A stretch of 64,000 bases of DNA from JACKNG01 sp040220855 (GCA_040220855.1 JAVJVZ010000044.1:62001-126000), one strand, 5' to 3'. Shown: positions 1-9,193, numbered from the stretch's first letter. Notes: generated by a model not told the origin, from the sequence alone. Numbers and translations are program-made.

Positions 1-134
1 TCGTTGGCGAGCTCACAGTAACGCGCGACGTCCGCGTGGCTGAAGCGGACGCGCGCTTCGTGCGTCATGCCGACGTTCAGCATGGCCGCAGTCAGGCAGT
101 TGGTTTGGGGCATGGCTGTTCTCGTTGCTGTCAT
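1..134 (-). CDS. MaoC-like hydratase, N-terminal fragment (runs off the window)
   Basis: Only the first 44 codons are inside the window. The ATG (134-132) overlaps the stop of the upstream acyl-CoA dehydrogenase as ATGA, which implies translational coupling and a shared operon. The visible part ends in FSHADVARYCELAN, which fits the N-terminal helix of MaoC/hotdog (R)-specific enoyl-CoA hydratases (F-x3-DV-x2-[FY]-x2-L). Hydratases of this kind commonly sit next to paired acyl-CoA dehydrogenases in steroid or branched acyl-CoA beta-oxidation operons. The catalytic Asp/His motif lies beyond the edge, so the family call rests on the N-terminus and context only; a hotdog thioesterase is the main alternative. 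Confidence 0.55.
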   Translation of the reverse strand, partial: MTATRTAMPQTNCLTAAMLNVGMTHEARVRFSHADVARYCELAN

Positions 135-1240
135 TCTGAAGGAGGGACGACGCCGCGCGCGCACGCCGCCTGCGCGAGATGCCGTTCGGCATGGCCGGCA
201 ATGAGCCCGTTGGCGACGATGCGCTTGAGGTAGTGACCGACCACCAGCTCGTCGGTCATGCCGATCGCACCGTGCAGCTGAACCGCCTCCTCGGCGACAC
301 GACGTCCCGAACGTGCGGACTGGTAATAGGCCGCGGAGACCAGCGGCGCGGCGGCGCTGAAACCCTGCACGTCGCACGCGTGCTCAGCGACTGCCAGCAT
401 CGATTCGCTGCGCACGGTCTCGAGCTGCATGTCGACGAGACGGTGCTGCAGCACCTGGAACTCGATCAGCTTGCGACCGAACTGCTCGCGCTGATCGAGA
501 TAGCGGGCGGTGAGCCCGACCAGCGCCCGCATGATGCCGAGCGTCTCGGCGGCGAGCAGCAGGGCATGCAAGGTGTGCGCACGCGCCATCGCTGCGCCAT
601 CGAGCGCGAGGCGTGCATCGTCCCCGGGCCGGACGCCGTCGAAGACGACGTCGGCGAAACTCCGACCGTCGGCGGCACGGTGGACGTGACGGGTGACGCC
701 GGGCGCATCGGCTGCCACGAGGAAACAGGCACGGTCCCCGGCCGGGTCGGCGGCTTCGACAACGAAGACGTCGGCGATACCGCCATCGGGCACGGCGCCA
801 GCATGACCGTCGAGGCGCAGGCCCGGGCCGTCCGTGCGCACGCCGATCGGCGATTCGCTGTCCGCGCTCACGAGCGCGACCAGCGCCGCGCCGGCGAGCC
901 AGCGCTCGAGCAACATGTCACGGGCCGGCGTCGCGGGCGCCGCACCAACCAGGCCCGCGCCGAAGGCAAGCTGGCCGGGCAGCGGCTCGCTCATCGCGGC
1001 CGCGCCGAGCGCGGTCATCAGGGCACTGGCCACCGAGGGCGGCAGGCCGAGGCCGCCGGCCTCTTCGGCGAGCGGCGCCGCCAGCCAGCCGAGCGCGGCG
1101 AACTCGCGCCAGCGGTCAGCACTCCAACCGGCCTCGCTGGCGAGCACCCCGCGCAGGGACGGGTAATCGTAATGATCGCGCACCACGCGCAGTGCACTCT
1201 CGACCAGCGCGGCACATTCGGGCGAGGTCTCTAAGCTCAT
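131..1240 (-). CDS. Acyl-CoA dehydrogenase family protein (369 aa)
   Basis: Flavoprotein of the acyl-CoA dehydrogenase superfamily, expected to introduce the alpha,beta double bond into an acyl-CoA in the cytoplasm. The N-terminal helical domain is divergent. The C-terminal domain is clear: LDQREQFGRKLIEFQVLQHR around residues 235-255 (the Arg and the QF-x-R-x-I-x-x-FQ pattern that contact FAD), then QLHGAIGMTDE and YLKR near residue 335. It is the 3' partner of the 392-aa dehydrogenase 28 bp upstream. Two dissimilar dehydrogenases in tandem are typical of alpha2beta2 enzymes such as the FadE26/FadE27 (ChsE4-ChsE5) type acting on steroid side chains; that substrate is inference. The stop overlaps the next start (ATGA). 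Confidence 0.85.
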   Translation of the reverse strand: MSLETSPECAALVESALRVVRDHYDYPSLRGVLASEAGWSADRWREFAALGWLAAPLAEEAGGLGLPPSVASALMTALGAAAMSEPLPGQLAFGAGLVGAAPATPARDMLLERWLAGAALVALVSADSESPIGVRTDGPGLRLDGHAGAVPDGGIADVFVVEAADPAGDRACFLVAADAPGVTRHVHRAADGRSFADVVFDGVRPGDDARLALDGAAMARAHTLHALLLAAETLGIMRALVGLTARYLDQREQFGRKLIEFQVLQHRLVDMQLETVRSESMLAVAEHACDVQGFSAAAPLVSAAYYQSARSGRRVAEEAVQLHGAIGMTDELVVGHYLKRIVANGLIAGHAERHLAQAACARGVVPPSE

Positions 1241-1268
1241 CGGCGTGCGGCCCCCGTGGACGACGGCG

Positions 1269-2447
1269 TCATGCCAGCGCGCGGCGCAGGCTGCGGCAGA
1301 TCAGCTCGCGCTGGACCTCGTTGCTGCCGCCGTAGATGGTCGCTGCGCGGTTGTTGAAGTAGCCGGCGAGCCAGCTCGCCATCGGCAGCCCGCCCTTGCT
1401 GGCGCCGTTCTCGCGCTCGCTCTCGTACAGCCACGCGCTCGGCGCAATCATGAGAGCGAGTTCGTCGAGCCGCTGAATGGTCTCGGTCCACCCGATCTTG
1501 ATCACGTTGGGTTCCGCCGCCGTCTGCTGCTCACGCGGGCGCAGGTGGCCGAGACGGAATTCGGTCGCCTCGTAGGCCATCAGTTCGATGTCGACACGGG
1601 CTGCCTCGTCCCAGAACGCCCGCGGCACATCGCGCCGTGAACGCGCGCTGGTGAGCAGCAGCTCGAAGCGCCGGCGCAGGCGACCACCAAAGACGAAGGC
1701 GCCACGTTCCATCTCCAGCAGGTACTTCGATACCGCCCAGCCGCCGCCTTCGTCCCCGAGAAGATTCTCGACGGGAACTTCGACGTCGTCGAAGAACACC
1801 TGGTTGAATTCATGGTCCCCGCTCATCAGGCGAATCGGCCGCACGTCGACGCCGGGGGCATCCATGTCGATGAGCAGGAAGCTCAGCGCATCCTTGGTCG
1901 GCTCGCGTCGCGTGCGCAGCAGGCAGAAAATCTTGTTTGCGTGGTGCGCGTCAGTGGTCCAGATTTTCGAGCCGTTGACGACGTAACGATCGCCACGGCG
2001 CTCGGCAAAGGTGGCCACGCTGCCGAGGTCGGAGCCCGCACCCGGCTCGGAGAACCCCTGGCACCAGTGGTCGCGCCCGTCGATGATGGCCGGCAGCAGG
2101 GTCTGCTGCTGCTCGCGCGTGCCGAAGGCCATCACGACGGGGCCGACGTAGGTGATGCTGAGCGGTGACAACAGCGGCGCGCCGCGACGCCCCTGTTCGT
2201 AGAGCAGCAGGTAGTTCTGTACCTGCGAGAGGCCGGCACCGCCGTGTTCACGTGGCCAGAAGCCGACGTGCCAGCGGCGCGGTCGCAGGCGATCGATCCA
2301 GGCCTCCTGGCGCGGGTGGTCACAGACCTGCGAGCGCAGCGCGTCCTCCGCCTGGTAGACCTCAGGGCCGAGTTCGGCGTCGAGGAACGCACGCACCTCG
2401 GCGAGAAAGGCGCGGTCGGTGTCGGCGAGTGCCGCTTCGAACAGCAT
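1269..2447 (-). CDS. Acyl-CoA dehydrogenase family protein (392 aa)
   Basis: Full-length acyl-CoA dehydrogenase. The family signature GFSEPGAGSDL lies near residue 133, followed by VNGSKIWTTDAHHA and the FAD-proximal C-terminal stretch IYGGSNEVQRELICRSL. The position that carries the catalytic Glu in medium-chain enzymes (YEG) is Gly here (YGG), as in the isovaleryl-, long-chain- and steroid-type subfamilies whose base sits elsewhere. It starts 10 bp after the enoyl-CoA hydratase and is followed 28 bp later by the 369-aa dehydrogenase, so the three probably form one transcript and the two dehydrogenases may form a heteromer. The exact acyl substrate cannot be read from the sequence. Confidence 0.9.
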   Translation of the reverse strand: MLFEAALADTDRAFLAEVRAFLDAELGPEVYQAEDALRSQVCDHPRQEAWIDRLRPRRWHVGFWPREHGGAGLSQVQNYLLLYEQGRRGAPLLSPLSITYVGPVVMAFGTREQQQTLLPAIIDGRDHWCQGFSEPGAGSDLGSVATFAERRGDRYVVNGSKIWTTDAHHANKIFCLLRTRREPTKDALSFLLIDMDAPGVDVRPIRLMSGDHEFNQVFFDDVEVPVENLLGDEGGGWAVSKYLLEMERGAFVFGGRLRRRFELLLTSARSRRDVPRAFWDEAARVDIELMAYEATEFRLGHLRPREQQTAAEPNVIKIGWTETIQRLDELALMIAPSAWLYESERENGASKGGLPMASWLAGYFNNRAATIYGGSNEVQRELICRSLRRALA

Positions 2448-2457
2448 CGCTGGCGGC

Positions 2458-3330
2458 TCAGTCCTGTTCGAGGCGAATGCCGAGCGCCTTGCGCGTCGCC
2501 TCGGGCAGGCCGCTCGGGTCCATCAGGAAGTCGTGGACCTTGAGCCAGTGCGTGTGCGCCAACTGGTGCAGGTGGAAGGCGTTCTGCATGGCGAGTTCGC
2601 GGCCCTGCGCATCCTGTGCACCGTTGATGGCCTTCTTCGTCATCTTCAGGGCAAAGCGCGACTTGGCCGCGATCTTGCGCGCCATCTCGAGCGTTGCGGC
2701 CTCGAGTTCGGCGCGCGGGACCACCTTGTTCACCATGCCGAGTTCGCGCGCCTCCGCGGCGGAAATGGCATCGGAGGTGAACAGCATTTCCTTCGCCTTG
2801 CGCGCGCCGACCTCCCACAGGTGATGGAAGAACTCGACGCCGCCGATGCCGAAGCTGACGGTCGGATCGCTGAAACTCGCGTCGTCGCTGGCGACGATCA
2901 GATCGCACGGCCAGCACAGCATCAGGCCACCGGCGATGCACTTACCCTGCACCGCGGCAATGGTCGGCTTGGGAATGTTGCGCCAGCGCTCGCTGAAACC
3001 GAGATAGATTTCTTCCTCGCGCGCCATCTGTGCCTCGGCGCCGGCACAGGTGAAGCCGCACATCGTGCCGACGGTGCGGTGGTCGTACATGGCCTCGTAC
3101 CAGTTCTTCTCGCCAAGGTCGTGCCCGGAGGAGAAGTGCTTGCCGTTCGCGGCGAGTATGATGACGCGCACCGCGTCGTCGTGGGCGGCGCGGTCGAAAG
3201 CGTCGTTGAGCTCGTAGAGGAACTGCGTGTCCTGCGCATTGGCGGTCTCGGGGCGGTTCAGCACGATGCGCGCGATGTGCGCCTCGGGCAGCTGGTAGTC
3301 GATGTAGGCGTAGTCGCTCCTGGCATCCAC
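2458..3330 (-). CDS. Enoyl-CoA hydratase/isomerase family protein
   Basis: Crotonase-fold enzyme of 290 aa. The oxyanion-hole segments are visible as GKHFSSGHDL (about residues 63-72) and VQGKCIAGGLMLCWPCDL (about 128-145), with the family's usual SDDASFSDP strand after them. It is longer than a minimal hydratase (about 260 aa) because of an insert around residues 75-110 between the two oxyanion segments. The start is GTG at 3330 with AGGGGAG eight bases upstream. As first gene of the run hydratase/dehydrogenase/dehydrogenase/MaoC it fits a beta-oxidation module. The family also includes isomerases and hydrolases, so hydration is the likely but not proven reaction. Confidence 0.88.
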   Translation of the reverse strand: MDARSDYAYIDYQLPEAHIARIVLNRPETANAQDTQFLYELNDAFDRAAHDDAVRVIILAANGKHFSSGHDLGEKNWYEAMYDHRTVGTMCGFTCAGAEAQMAREEEIYLGFSERWRNIPKPTIAAVQGKCIAGGLMLCWPCDLIVASDDASFSDPTVSFGIGGVEFFHHLWEVGARKAKEMLFTSDAISAAEARELGMVNKVVPRAELEAATLEMARKIAAKSRFALKMTKKAINGAQDAQGRELAMQNAFHLHQLAHTHWLKVHDFLMDPSGLPEATRKALGIRLEQD

Positions 3331-3462
3331 GGCGCGGGCTCCCCTGGGTGGCGGCGGAAGGGTTCGTCAGCGCGCTAATGTACATGCTGGCGGGGCGGGA
3401 TTGAAAACGCCCCGGCGCGGCACCGTGCGCCGCCTCGCACGACGGTCGGAAGAGGTATCGCC

Positions 3463-4383
3463 ATGAAGATCGGCATCGTCGGCATCGGCGCCATGGGCTC
3501 GGTCTACGCGGGACTGTTCGCGGCCGCCGGGCACGAGGTCTGGGGCATCGACACCTGGGCTGCGCACGTCGCCGCCATCCGCGCCCGCGGCCTGCGCATC
3601 AGCGGCGCGAGCGGTGACCGCGTGGTCCGACTGCACGCAACCACCGAGGCCACCGACGCCGGTGCCTGCGAGCTCGTCATCATTGCCACCAAGGCCGCCG
3701 ATGTCGCTGCCGCCGGGCGCGCCGCCGGCGCCCTGCTCGGCGCGGACACGCCGGTACTCACAATCCAGAACGGCCTCGGCGCGTTCGACGCGCTGGCCGT
3801 CGAGCTGCCGCGCGAGCGTCTGCTGATCGGCGTCGCCGGCGGTTTCGGCGCGTCCCTGCCGGCGCCCGGCGAGGTCCACCACAACGGCATGGAGCTGGTG
3901 CGCCTGGGCGAACCGGATGGCGGCGTCTCGGCACGTGTCGAGGCGGTGGCGGCGGTGTGGGCCGGCGCCGGCTTCAAGGTGCGCTGTTACGGCGACATCA
4001 ACCAGCTGGTATGGGAGAAATTCATCTGCAACGTGACTTTCTCAGGCCCCTGCACGGTGCTCGACATGACGGTCGGCGAGGTGCTGGCGAACGCGCACGC
4101 CTGGCCGCTCGCGCTCGGCTGCGGGCTGGAAGCCTGGGAAGCCGGCATTGCCAGCGGCGTCGACTTCTCGTTCGACGACCCGGCCTCCTACATCCGCGCC
4201 TTCGGCGAGGCGATCCCCGGCGCACGGCCCTCGATGCTGCTCGACCACCGCGCCGGGCGGCGCTCGGAAATCGACTACATCAACGGCCGCGTGCCGGTAG
4301 TGGCCGCGGCGGTCGGCACCGCGGCGCCGCGCAACGAGACCATCGCGGCGCTGGTCCGCGCCCGCGAAGCGGGGTTCGCCTGA
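3463..4383 (+). CDS. Ketopantoate reductase family oxidoreductase (PanE/ApbA-like)
   Basis: NADPH-dependent 2-oxo acid reductase family, 306 aa, the family's normal length. The Rossmann motif GIVGIGAMGSVYAG is at residues 4-17, the helix with the catalytic Lys is NQLVWEKFICN (about 180-190) and the later conserved Glu is in SEIDYINGRVP (about 268-278). PanE reduces 2-dehydropantoate to pantoate for CoA synthesis, but many paralogues act on other 2-oxo acids; its position in a catabolic neighbourhood makes a paralogue plausible. It is divergent from the beta-oxidation operon and convergent with the SDR, with only 6 bp between the two stops. Confidence 0.82.
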   Translation: MKIGIVGIGAMGSVYAGLFAAAGHEVWGIDTWAAHVAAIRARGLRISGASGDRVVRLHATTEATDAGACELVIIATKAADVAAAGRAAGALLGADTPVLTIQNGLGAFDALAVELPRERLLIGVAGGFGASLPAPGEVHHNGMELVRLGEPDGGVSARVEAVAAVWAGAGFKVRCYGDINQLVWEKFICNVTFSGPCTVLDMTVGEVLANAHAWPLALGCGLEAWEAGIASGVDFSFDDPASYIRAFGEAIPGARPSMLLDHRAGRRSEIDYINGRVPVVAAAVGTAAPRNETIAALVRAREAGFA

Positions 4384-4389
4384 GCGCGC

Positions 4390-5160
4390 TCAGTACTGGA
4401 CGCGCCGCGTGAAGCCGCCGTCGACGACGAGATTGGCGCCGGTGACGAAGCTCGCCGCCGGGCTGGCGAGGAAGGCGACCGCGTTGGCCACTTCCTCCGG
4501 CGTACCCATGCGCCCCAGCGGGTTGCCGGCGAGCGCTGCCGCATAGACTTCGGGCTGCTCGCGCCGGCGCTGCCCCCACACACCGTCCTCGAAATAGATC
4601 GTTCCCGGCGACACGGTATTGGCGCGGATGCCCTTCGGCGCGAGCGCGGTCGCGAGGTTCGAGACGTAGTTGATCACTGCCGCCTTGATCGCGTTGTACG
4701 GCCGCGCGCCGCCGAACGCCTCGAGTGCCGCGGTCGAGGAGATGGCGACGATGGCGCCGCCGTCGGCGCGCTCGAGGTGCGGCAGCGCGGCGTCGACGGT
4801 GCGAACCGTGCCGAGCATGTCGATTTCCATGCCCCGCCGCCAGGTTTCCTCGTCCGGCGTACCCCCCAGCGCGCTGACGTTCGCGACCACGATGTCGAGC
4901 CCGCCGAGCGCTTCGGCGGCATCGTCGACGAAACGCCGCACCGCCGCGGTATCCGCGACGTCGGCTGCTGCGCCCGTGACGCGCGCATCCGCGGCGGCCA
5001 AGGCGGACAGCTCATCGACCACGCGCGTCACTTCGTCGGCGTTGCGGGCGCAGATGGCGACCGCGGCGCCCTCGGTGACCAGGCGCGTGGCAATGGCGCG
5101 ACCGATGCCGCGCGTCCCGCCGGTGACGATGGCGCGGCGGCCCGCGAGTCCCAGATCCAT
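4390..5160 (-). CDS. Short-chain dehydrogenase/reductase (SDR)
   Basis: Classical SDR of 256 aa. The cofactor motif TGGTRGIG (residues 11-18) is followed by the catalytic Ser in ISSTAALE and YNAIK (YxxxK) about 145-160; NVSALGG takes the place of NAG. I place the start at 5160 (MDLGLAGRRAIVTGG) because an AGGGGAG Shine-Dalgarno sequence stands just upstream; the open frame extends 28 codons further, but that extension has no SDR character. It probably oxidises or reduces a hydroxyacyl, sterol or alcohol intermediate. It is divergent from the Baeyer-Villiger monooxygenase with a 254-bp shared upstream region. Confidence 0.9.
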   Translation of the reverse strand: MDLGLAGRRAIVTGGTRGIGRAIATRLVTEGAAVAICARNADEVTRVVDELSALAAADARVTGAAADVADTAAVRRFVDDAAEALGGLDIVVANVSALGGTPDEETWRRGMEIDMLGTVRTVDAALPHLERADGGAIVAISSTAALEAFGGARPYNAIKAAVINYVSNLATALAPKGIRANTVSPGTIYFEDGVWGQRRREQPEVYAAALAGNPLGRMGTPEEVANAVAFLASPAASFVTGANLVVDGGFTRRVQY

Positions 5161-5414
5161 GCGTGTTCTCCCCTGCTGATTCCCATGCGTTGCGGCGCGA
5201 CGCGCCCTCTTCCCATGGTCGCCGACCTGTCCCGGCGCGTCCATCGGCCGGCTCGCGGCAGGCCCGCTTGCCCCAGATCAAGACATCAGGGGCGTGACGA
5301 GAGCGCGATCGTCGCCGCATCGCGTAGACTGCCGCGCTGACCGGCCCCGTCAGGGGCATTGTCGCGATCGTCACGCGCCGCCACGTCGGTGGGGCGCCAA
5401 AGGGGAGATTACAC

Positions 5415-6884
5415 ATGACGAGCACACAACACGCGGGGCAGGACCTGCGCATCGTGATCATCGGCGCCGGCATGGCCGGCATCCTGTCCGCCATCCGCCT
5501 GCGCGAATCCGGCTACAAGAACTTCGTCATCTACGAGAAGTCGGACCGGCTCGGCGGCACCTGGCGCGAGAATACCTACCCCGGTATCGCCTGCGACGTG
5601 CCGGCGCACCTCTACACCTATTCCTTCGAGCCCAATCCCGAGTGGAGCTCGACATTCGCGTCCGGCCCCGAGATCCAGGCCTACTTCGAGCGTGTCGCCG
5701 AAAAGTACGACGTCCTCCCCTACATCCGCTTCAACGAGGCGGTTCCCTACTGCGCCTACGAGGACGGCCGCTGGCGCATCCGCACCTCGAGCGGTCGCGA
5801 GGACGTCGCCGATTTCGTCATCGCCGCGACCGGCGTGCTACACCACCCGCACGTGGCCGACATTCCCGGCCTCGACAGCTTCGCGGGGGCCTGCTTCCAC
5901 AGTGCCCAGTGGGATCACTCGGTGCCGCTCGAAGGCCAGCGCGTCGGCGTCATCGGCACCGGCTCGACCGCCATCCAGATCACCTCGGCGCTGGTCGACA
6001 AGGTCGGCCGCTACGATCTATTCCAACGCACCGCGCAGTGGATCTCGCCGATCGAGAACCGGACCTACACGGAAGCGGAGAAAGAGGCCTTCCGCCGCGA
6101 TCCGGTGCTGCTGCAGGCAGTACGCGACCAGGCCAACCAGGATTTCGAGCGCTTCTCGAATGCCGTCATCGATGCCGAGTCGGCCGAGATGAAAGCGATC
6201 GAGGCGGAATGCCTGGCCAACCTCGAAGACAACGTGCGCGACCCCGAACTGCGCGAGAAGCTGCGGCCGAACTACCGCGCGGGCTGCAAGCGCCTGATCT
6301 TCTCGAGCGATTTCTACGACGCCATCCAGCATCCCAATGCGCACCTGGTGACGACGCCGATCGCCGGCGTCGAAGCAGGCGGCGTGCGTCTCGCCGACGG
6401 CGAACTGCGCGATCTCGACGTGCTCGTCGTCGCCACCGGCTTCCGGGCCGACAGTTTCATCCGCCCGACTACCGTGCTCGGACGCGGCGGCGTGAACCTC
6501 GACGACGTGTGGGCCGATCACCCGGTCGCCTACCTCTCGATCTCGATTCCCGAGTTCCCCAATTTCTTCATGTTGAACGGCCCCAACGGCCCGGTCGGCA
6601 ACTTCTCGCTGATCCAGATTGCCGAACACCAGGTCAACTACATCCTGCAGCTGATGGACAAGGTGCGCGCCGGCGAGTGTCGCGCGATCAGCGCCAGCGC
6701 GGCCGCCGCGGCCGAGTTCGAGCGCCAGCGCACCGAGGTTGCCAAGCGTTCGATCTGGTCGACCGGCTGCAAGAGCTGGTACCTCGACAAGAATGGCGTA
6801 CCGGCGAGCTGGCCGTGGTCGCGCGGCCGTTTCTTCGAGGTCATGCGCGAGCCCGAGCTCGCGGCCTTCGAACTCGCCAGCTGA
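5415..6884 (+). CDS. Baeyer-Villiger-type flavin monooxygenase
   Basis: Class B flavin monooxygenase, 489 aa: FAD and NADPH use O2 to insert oxygen next to a ketone, giving an ester or lactone. The first GxGxxG is VIIGAGMAGI (about residues 14-23), then GGTW, the type I fingerprint FxGxxxHxxxW as FAGACFHSAQWD (about 156-167) and the NADPH-binding VGVIGTGSTAIQ (about 177-188). The last fingerprint residue is Asp rather than Pro, as in many cyclohexanone/steroid monooxygenase-like proteins. GGGGAG lies upstream of the ATG. Together with the SDR and P450 nearby it suggests oxidation of cyclic ketones such as terpenoids or steroids; the substrate is inferred from context only. Confidence 0.87.
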   Translation: MTSTQHAGQDLRIVIIGAGMAGILSAIRLRESGYKNFVIYEKSDRLGGTWRENTYPGIACDVPAHLYTYSFEPNPEWSSTFASGPEIQAYFERVAEKYDVLPYIRFNEAVPYCAYEDGRWRIRTSSGREDVADFVIAATGVLHHPHVADIPGLDSFAGACFHSAQWDHSVPLEGQRVGVIGTGSTAIQITSALVDKVGRYDLFQRTAQWISPIENRTYTEAEKEAFRRDPVLLQAVRDQANQDFERFSNAVIDAESAEMKAIEAECLANLEDNVRDPELREKLRPNYRAGCKRLIFSSDFYDAIQHPNAHLVTTPIAGVEAGGVRLADGELRDLDVLVVATGFRADSFIRPTTVLGRGGVNLDDVWADHPVAYLSISIPEFPNFFMLNGPNGPVGNFSLIQIAEHQVNYILQLMDKVRAGECRAISASAAAAAEFERQRTEVAKRSIWSTGCKSWYLDKNGVPASWPWSRGRFFEVMREPELAAFELAS

Positions 6885-7045
6885 TCGCGCAGCGCCGGGT
6901 CGGTCGACAGCAAGCCGCGCTGCCGCCTGACCCGGGCCTGCCGGCGTGATAGCGTGGCGGTCAGCACAGGCCAGTTTCCCCGGCGGCGCGATGCGCAGCA
7001 GACGCCGACACCTCCGGGGTTGGTCCCAGGGGAGGCATGCCGAGC

Positions 7046-7954
7046 ATGAGCGAGATTGGCTTCGTCGGCACCGGCACCATCGGCGGCCCGATGGCGCTCC
7101 GGCTCGTCGAGCAGGGTTTCGACCTGCGTGTATTCGATCGTGATCCGCGCGCCCTCGAGGCCGCGAGCGCGGCCGGCGCGACCGCGGCGACGAGCATCGC
7201 CGAGATCGCGCGCGAGTGCGCCAGTGTGCTGCTGTCACTGCCGGGGCCGCCGCAGATCGAGGCGGTGGTAGGCGGCGAGGATGGGCTGCTCGCCAACGCG
7301 GTCGCGCTCGAAAACATCGTCGACCTGTCGACGACCAGCATCGAACAGAGCCGTGCGCTCGCCGCGCAGGCCGCTGCCACCGGCATCACCTACCTCGATG
7401 CGCCGGTCTCGGGTGGCAAGGCGGCCGCGCGCACGGGCAAGCTCGCCATCATGGTGGGCGGCGACGCCAATGCTTTCGCACGCGTGAGGCCATTGCTCGA
7501 TGCACTCGCCGCGCGCGTCTTCCATCTCGGCCCGCCCGGCGCAGGGACCCTCGCCAAGCTCGTCAACAACCAGGTCTTCCTCAGTGCCAGCGTCCTGGTG
7601 CAGGAGGCTTTCGTGCTCGCCGCCCGCGCCGGCATGGAGCCGGCCGATCTCCTCGCCGTGCTCGAGGCGAGCTCGGCCGCGCCCATCGTGGCACGTGCCC
7701 CGCTCCACCTCTCGCGCCAGTTCGACGCCGGCATCTTCGCCCTCGACATCGCGGCCAAGGACCTCGGTCTCGCTCTCGACTCCGGCGCCGCGCTCGGCGC
7801 CGCCACGCCACTCACCGCGGCAGCGCACGCGGTCTACCAGCAGGCGCTCGCCGACGGTCTCGGCAACGAGGACTTCTACGCCACGGTGAAGGTGCTCGAA
7901 CGCGCCGCGGACGTCACCCTGCCACCCCTGAGGCGCAAGGAGGACCCGGCGTGA
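7046..7954 (+). CDS. 3-hydroxyisobutyrate dehydrogenase-like NAD(P)-dependent dehydrogenase
   Basis: Beta-hydroxyacid dehydrogenase family, about 302 aa. The Rossmann motif GFVGTGTIGGPMA is at the N-terminus, the substrate-binding DAPVSGGKAAARTG near residue 115 and the catalytic lysine motif GAGTLAKLVNNQ near residue 170. Two in-frame ATGs exist (7037 and 7046); the AGGGGAGG at 7028-7035 is one base from the first and about ten from the second, so 7046 is preferred. Family members oxidise 3-hydroxyisobutyrate, tartronate semialdehyde or related acids. The stop overlaps the GTG of the P450 (GTGA), so the two are translationally coupled. Confidence 0.87.
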   Translation: MSEIGFVGTGTIGGPMALRLVEQGFDLRVFDRDPRALEAASAAGATAATSIAEIARECASVLLSLPGPPQIEAVVGGEDGLLANAVALENIVDLSTTSIEQSRALAAQAAATGITYLDAPVSGGKAAARTGKLAIMVGGDANAFARVRPLLDALAARVFHLGPPGAGTLAKLVNNQVFLSASVLVQEAFVLAARAGMEPADLLAVLEASSAAPIVARAPLHLSRQFDAGIFALDIAAKDLGLALDSGAALGAATPLTAAAHAVYQQALADGLGNEDFYATVKVLERAADVTLPPLRRKEDPA

Positions 7955-9168
7955 CCGCGCCACCGGTGGTCGATCTCTCCGACGGCCGCAGCTTCGCCGA
8001 CGGCTTTCCCCACGAGAGCTTCACCTGGCTGCGCGCACATGCGCCGGTATGGTGGCACGCGCCGACGGCGGCAACACCGGACGGCGAGGGCTTCTGGGTC
8101 GTCAGCCGCCACGCCGACGTCGACGCCGTCGTCATGGACCCGGCCCGCTTCTCCTCAGACCGCGGCGGCGACCGCGCCGGCGGCGGTACCGCCATCAAGG
8201 ACGAACCGACCGCCGGCCTCGTCCTCAACCACACCGACGACCCGTATCACCGCCGCCTGCGCGCGCTGGTCAACAAGGGCTTCACCGTGCGCGCAGTGAA
8301 CGCGCTGGAGGACGAACTGCGCCGTCGCACGCGCGCCCTGCTGGCGACCTTCGTGCCCGGCGAGCGCTGCGACTTCGCGCGCCGCTTCGCGCGCGAGATC
8401 CCGACCCAGGCCATCTGCATCGTGCTCGGCGTGCCGGAGGACGACCGCGAAATGCTGGTCGACTGGGTCGATGCCGGCATCGAAACGGCTTCAGACTCGG
8501 TGATCGCCGCCGACTATGCCAACCACGTGCGCCGCTACGCGCAATCGCTTATCGACGCCAAGCGAGCGCAGCCGAGCAAAGACATCTTCTCCGCGATCGT
8601 GCATGCCGAGCTCGAGGATGACGGCAGCCGCCTCGGAGACCGCGAGCTGCGCGCCTTCTTCGCACTGCTCTTTCCGGCCGGCGCGGAGACCACCACGCGC
8701 GCGATCAGCGGCGGCATGCACGCGCTCATGGTGCATCCGGCCGAGTGGCAGCGCCTGTGCGCGGAGCCGCAGCTGGTCAAGACCACGGTCGAGGAGATCG
8801 TGCGCTGGACCACGCCCTCGGTGTACAAGCGACGTACCGCGACCGCCGATCTCACGCTGCATGGCGAGCGCATCCGCGCCGGCGACAAGGTCACGGTATG
8901 GGAGATGTCGGCCAATCGCGACGAGCGCGTGTTCGCCGAACCGTTCAGCTTCGATATCGCGCGCAGCCCGAATCGGCACCTCGGCTTCGGCGCCGGCGTG
9001 CACTTCTGCCTCGGCGCCGCGCTCGCGCGTCTCGAGCTGCGCATTGTGCTCGAAGAACTCGTCGCCAGCGACCTCGTCTTCGTACCCGCCGGCACACCGC
9101 TGTGGATGCCGAACAACCGCCTGTTCGGGCTCAAATCATTGCCGGTCGAGGTACGCCGGCGTGCCTGA
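7951..9168 (+). CDS. Cytochrome P450
   Basis: Soluble bacterial P450 of 405 aa. The I-helix oxygen-activation motif is intact (PAGAETTTR, about residues 232-240), the K-helix ExxR is EEIVR, and the haem-binding loop is FGAGVHFCLGAALAR with the proximal Cys. The overall pattern resembles the CYP125/CYP142/CYP124 group that hydroxylates sterol side chains and branched lipids, which would suit this neighbourhood, but subfamily assignment needs an alignment. It starts at GTG 7951, overlapping the preceding stop, with AAGGAGG about eight bases upstream. No ferredoxin or reductase is adjacent, so its redox partners are elsewhere. Confidence 0.92.
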   Translation: MTAPPVVDLSDGRSFADGFPHESFTWLRAHAPVWWHAPTAATPDGEGFWVVSRHADVDAVVMDPARFSSDRGGDRAGGGTAIKDEPTAGLVLNHTDDPYHRRLRALVNKGFTVRAVNALEDELRRRTRALLATFVPGERCDFARRFAREIPTQAICIVLGVPEDDREMLVDWVDAGIETASDSVIAADYANHVRRYAQSLIDAKRAQPSKDIFSAIVHAELEDDGSRLGDRELRAFFALLFPAGAETTTRAISGGMHALMVHPAEWQRLCAEPQLVKTTVEEIVRWTTPSVYKRRTATADLTLHGERIRAGDKVTVWEMSANRDERVFAEPFSFDIARSPNRHLGFGAGVHFCLGAALARLELRIVLEELVASDLVFVPAGTPLWMPNNRLFGLKSLPVEVRRRA

Positions 9169-9193
9169 CCGGCGCCCGTGGCCGCGGCGCCGG
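9169..9193 (+). terminator. Hairpin directly after the P450 stop
   Basis: A perfect 8-bp stem (CCGGCGCC at 9169-9176, GGCGCCGG at 9186-9193) with a 9-nt loop begins at the first base after the P450 stop codon. There is no T-tract after it, so it is a candidate intrinsic or Rho-assisting terminator rather than a classical one. Confidence 0.4.
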
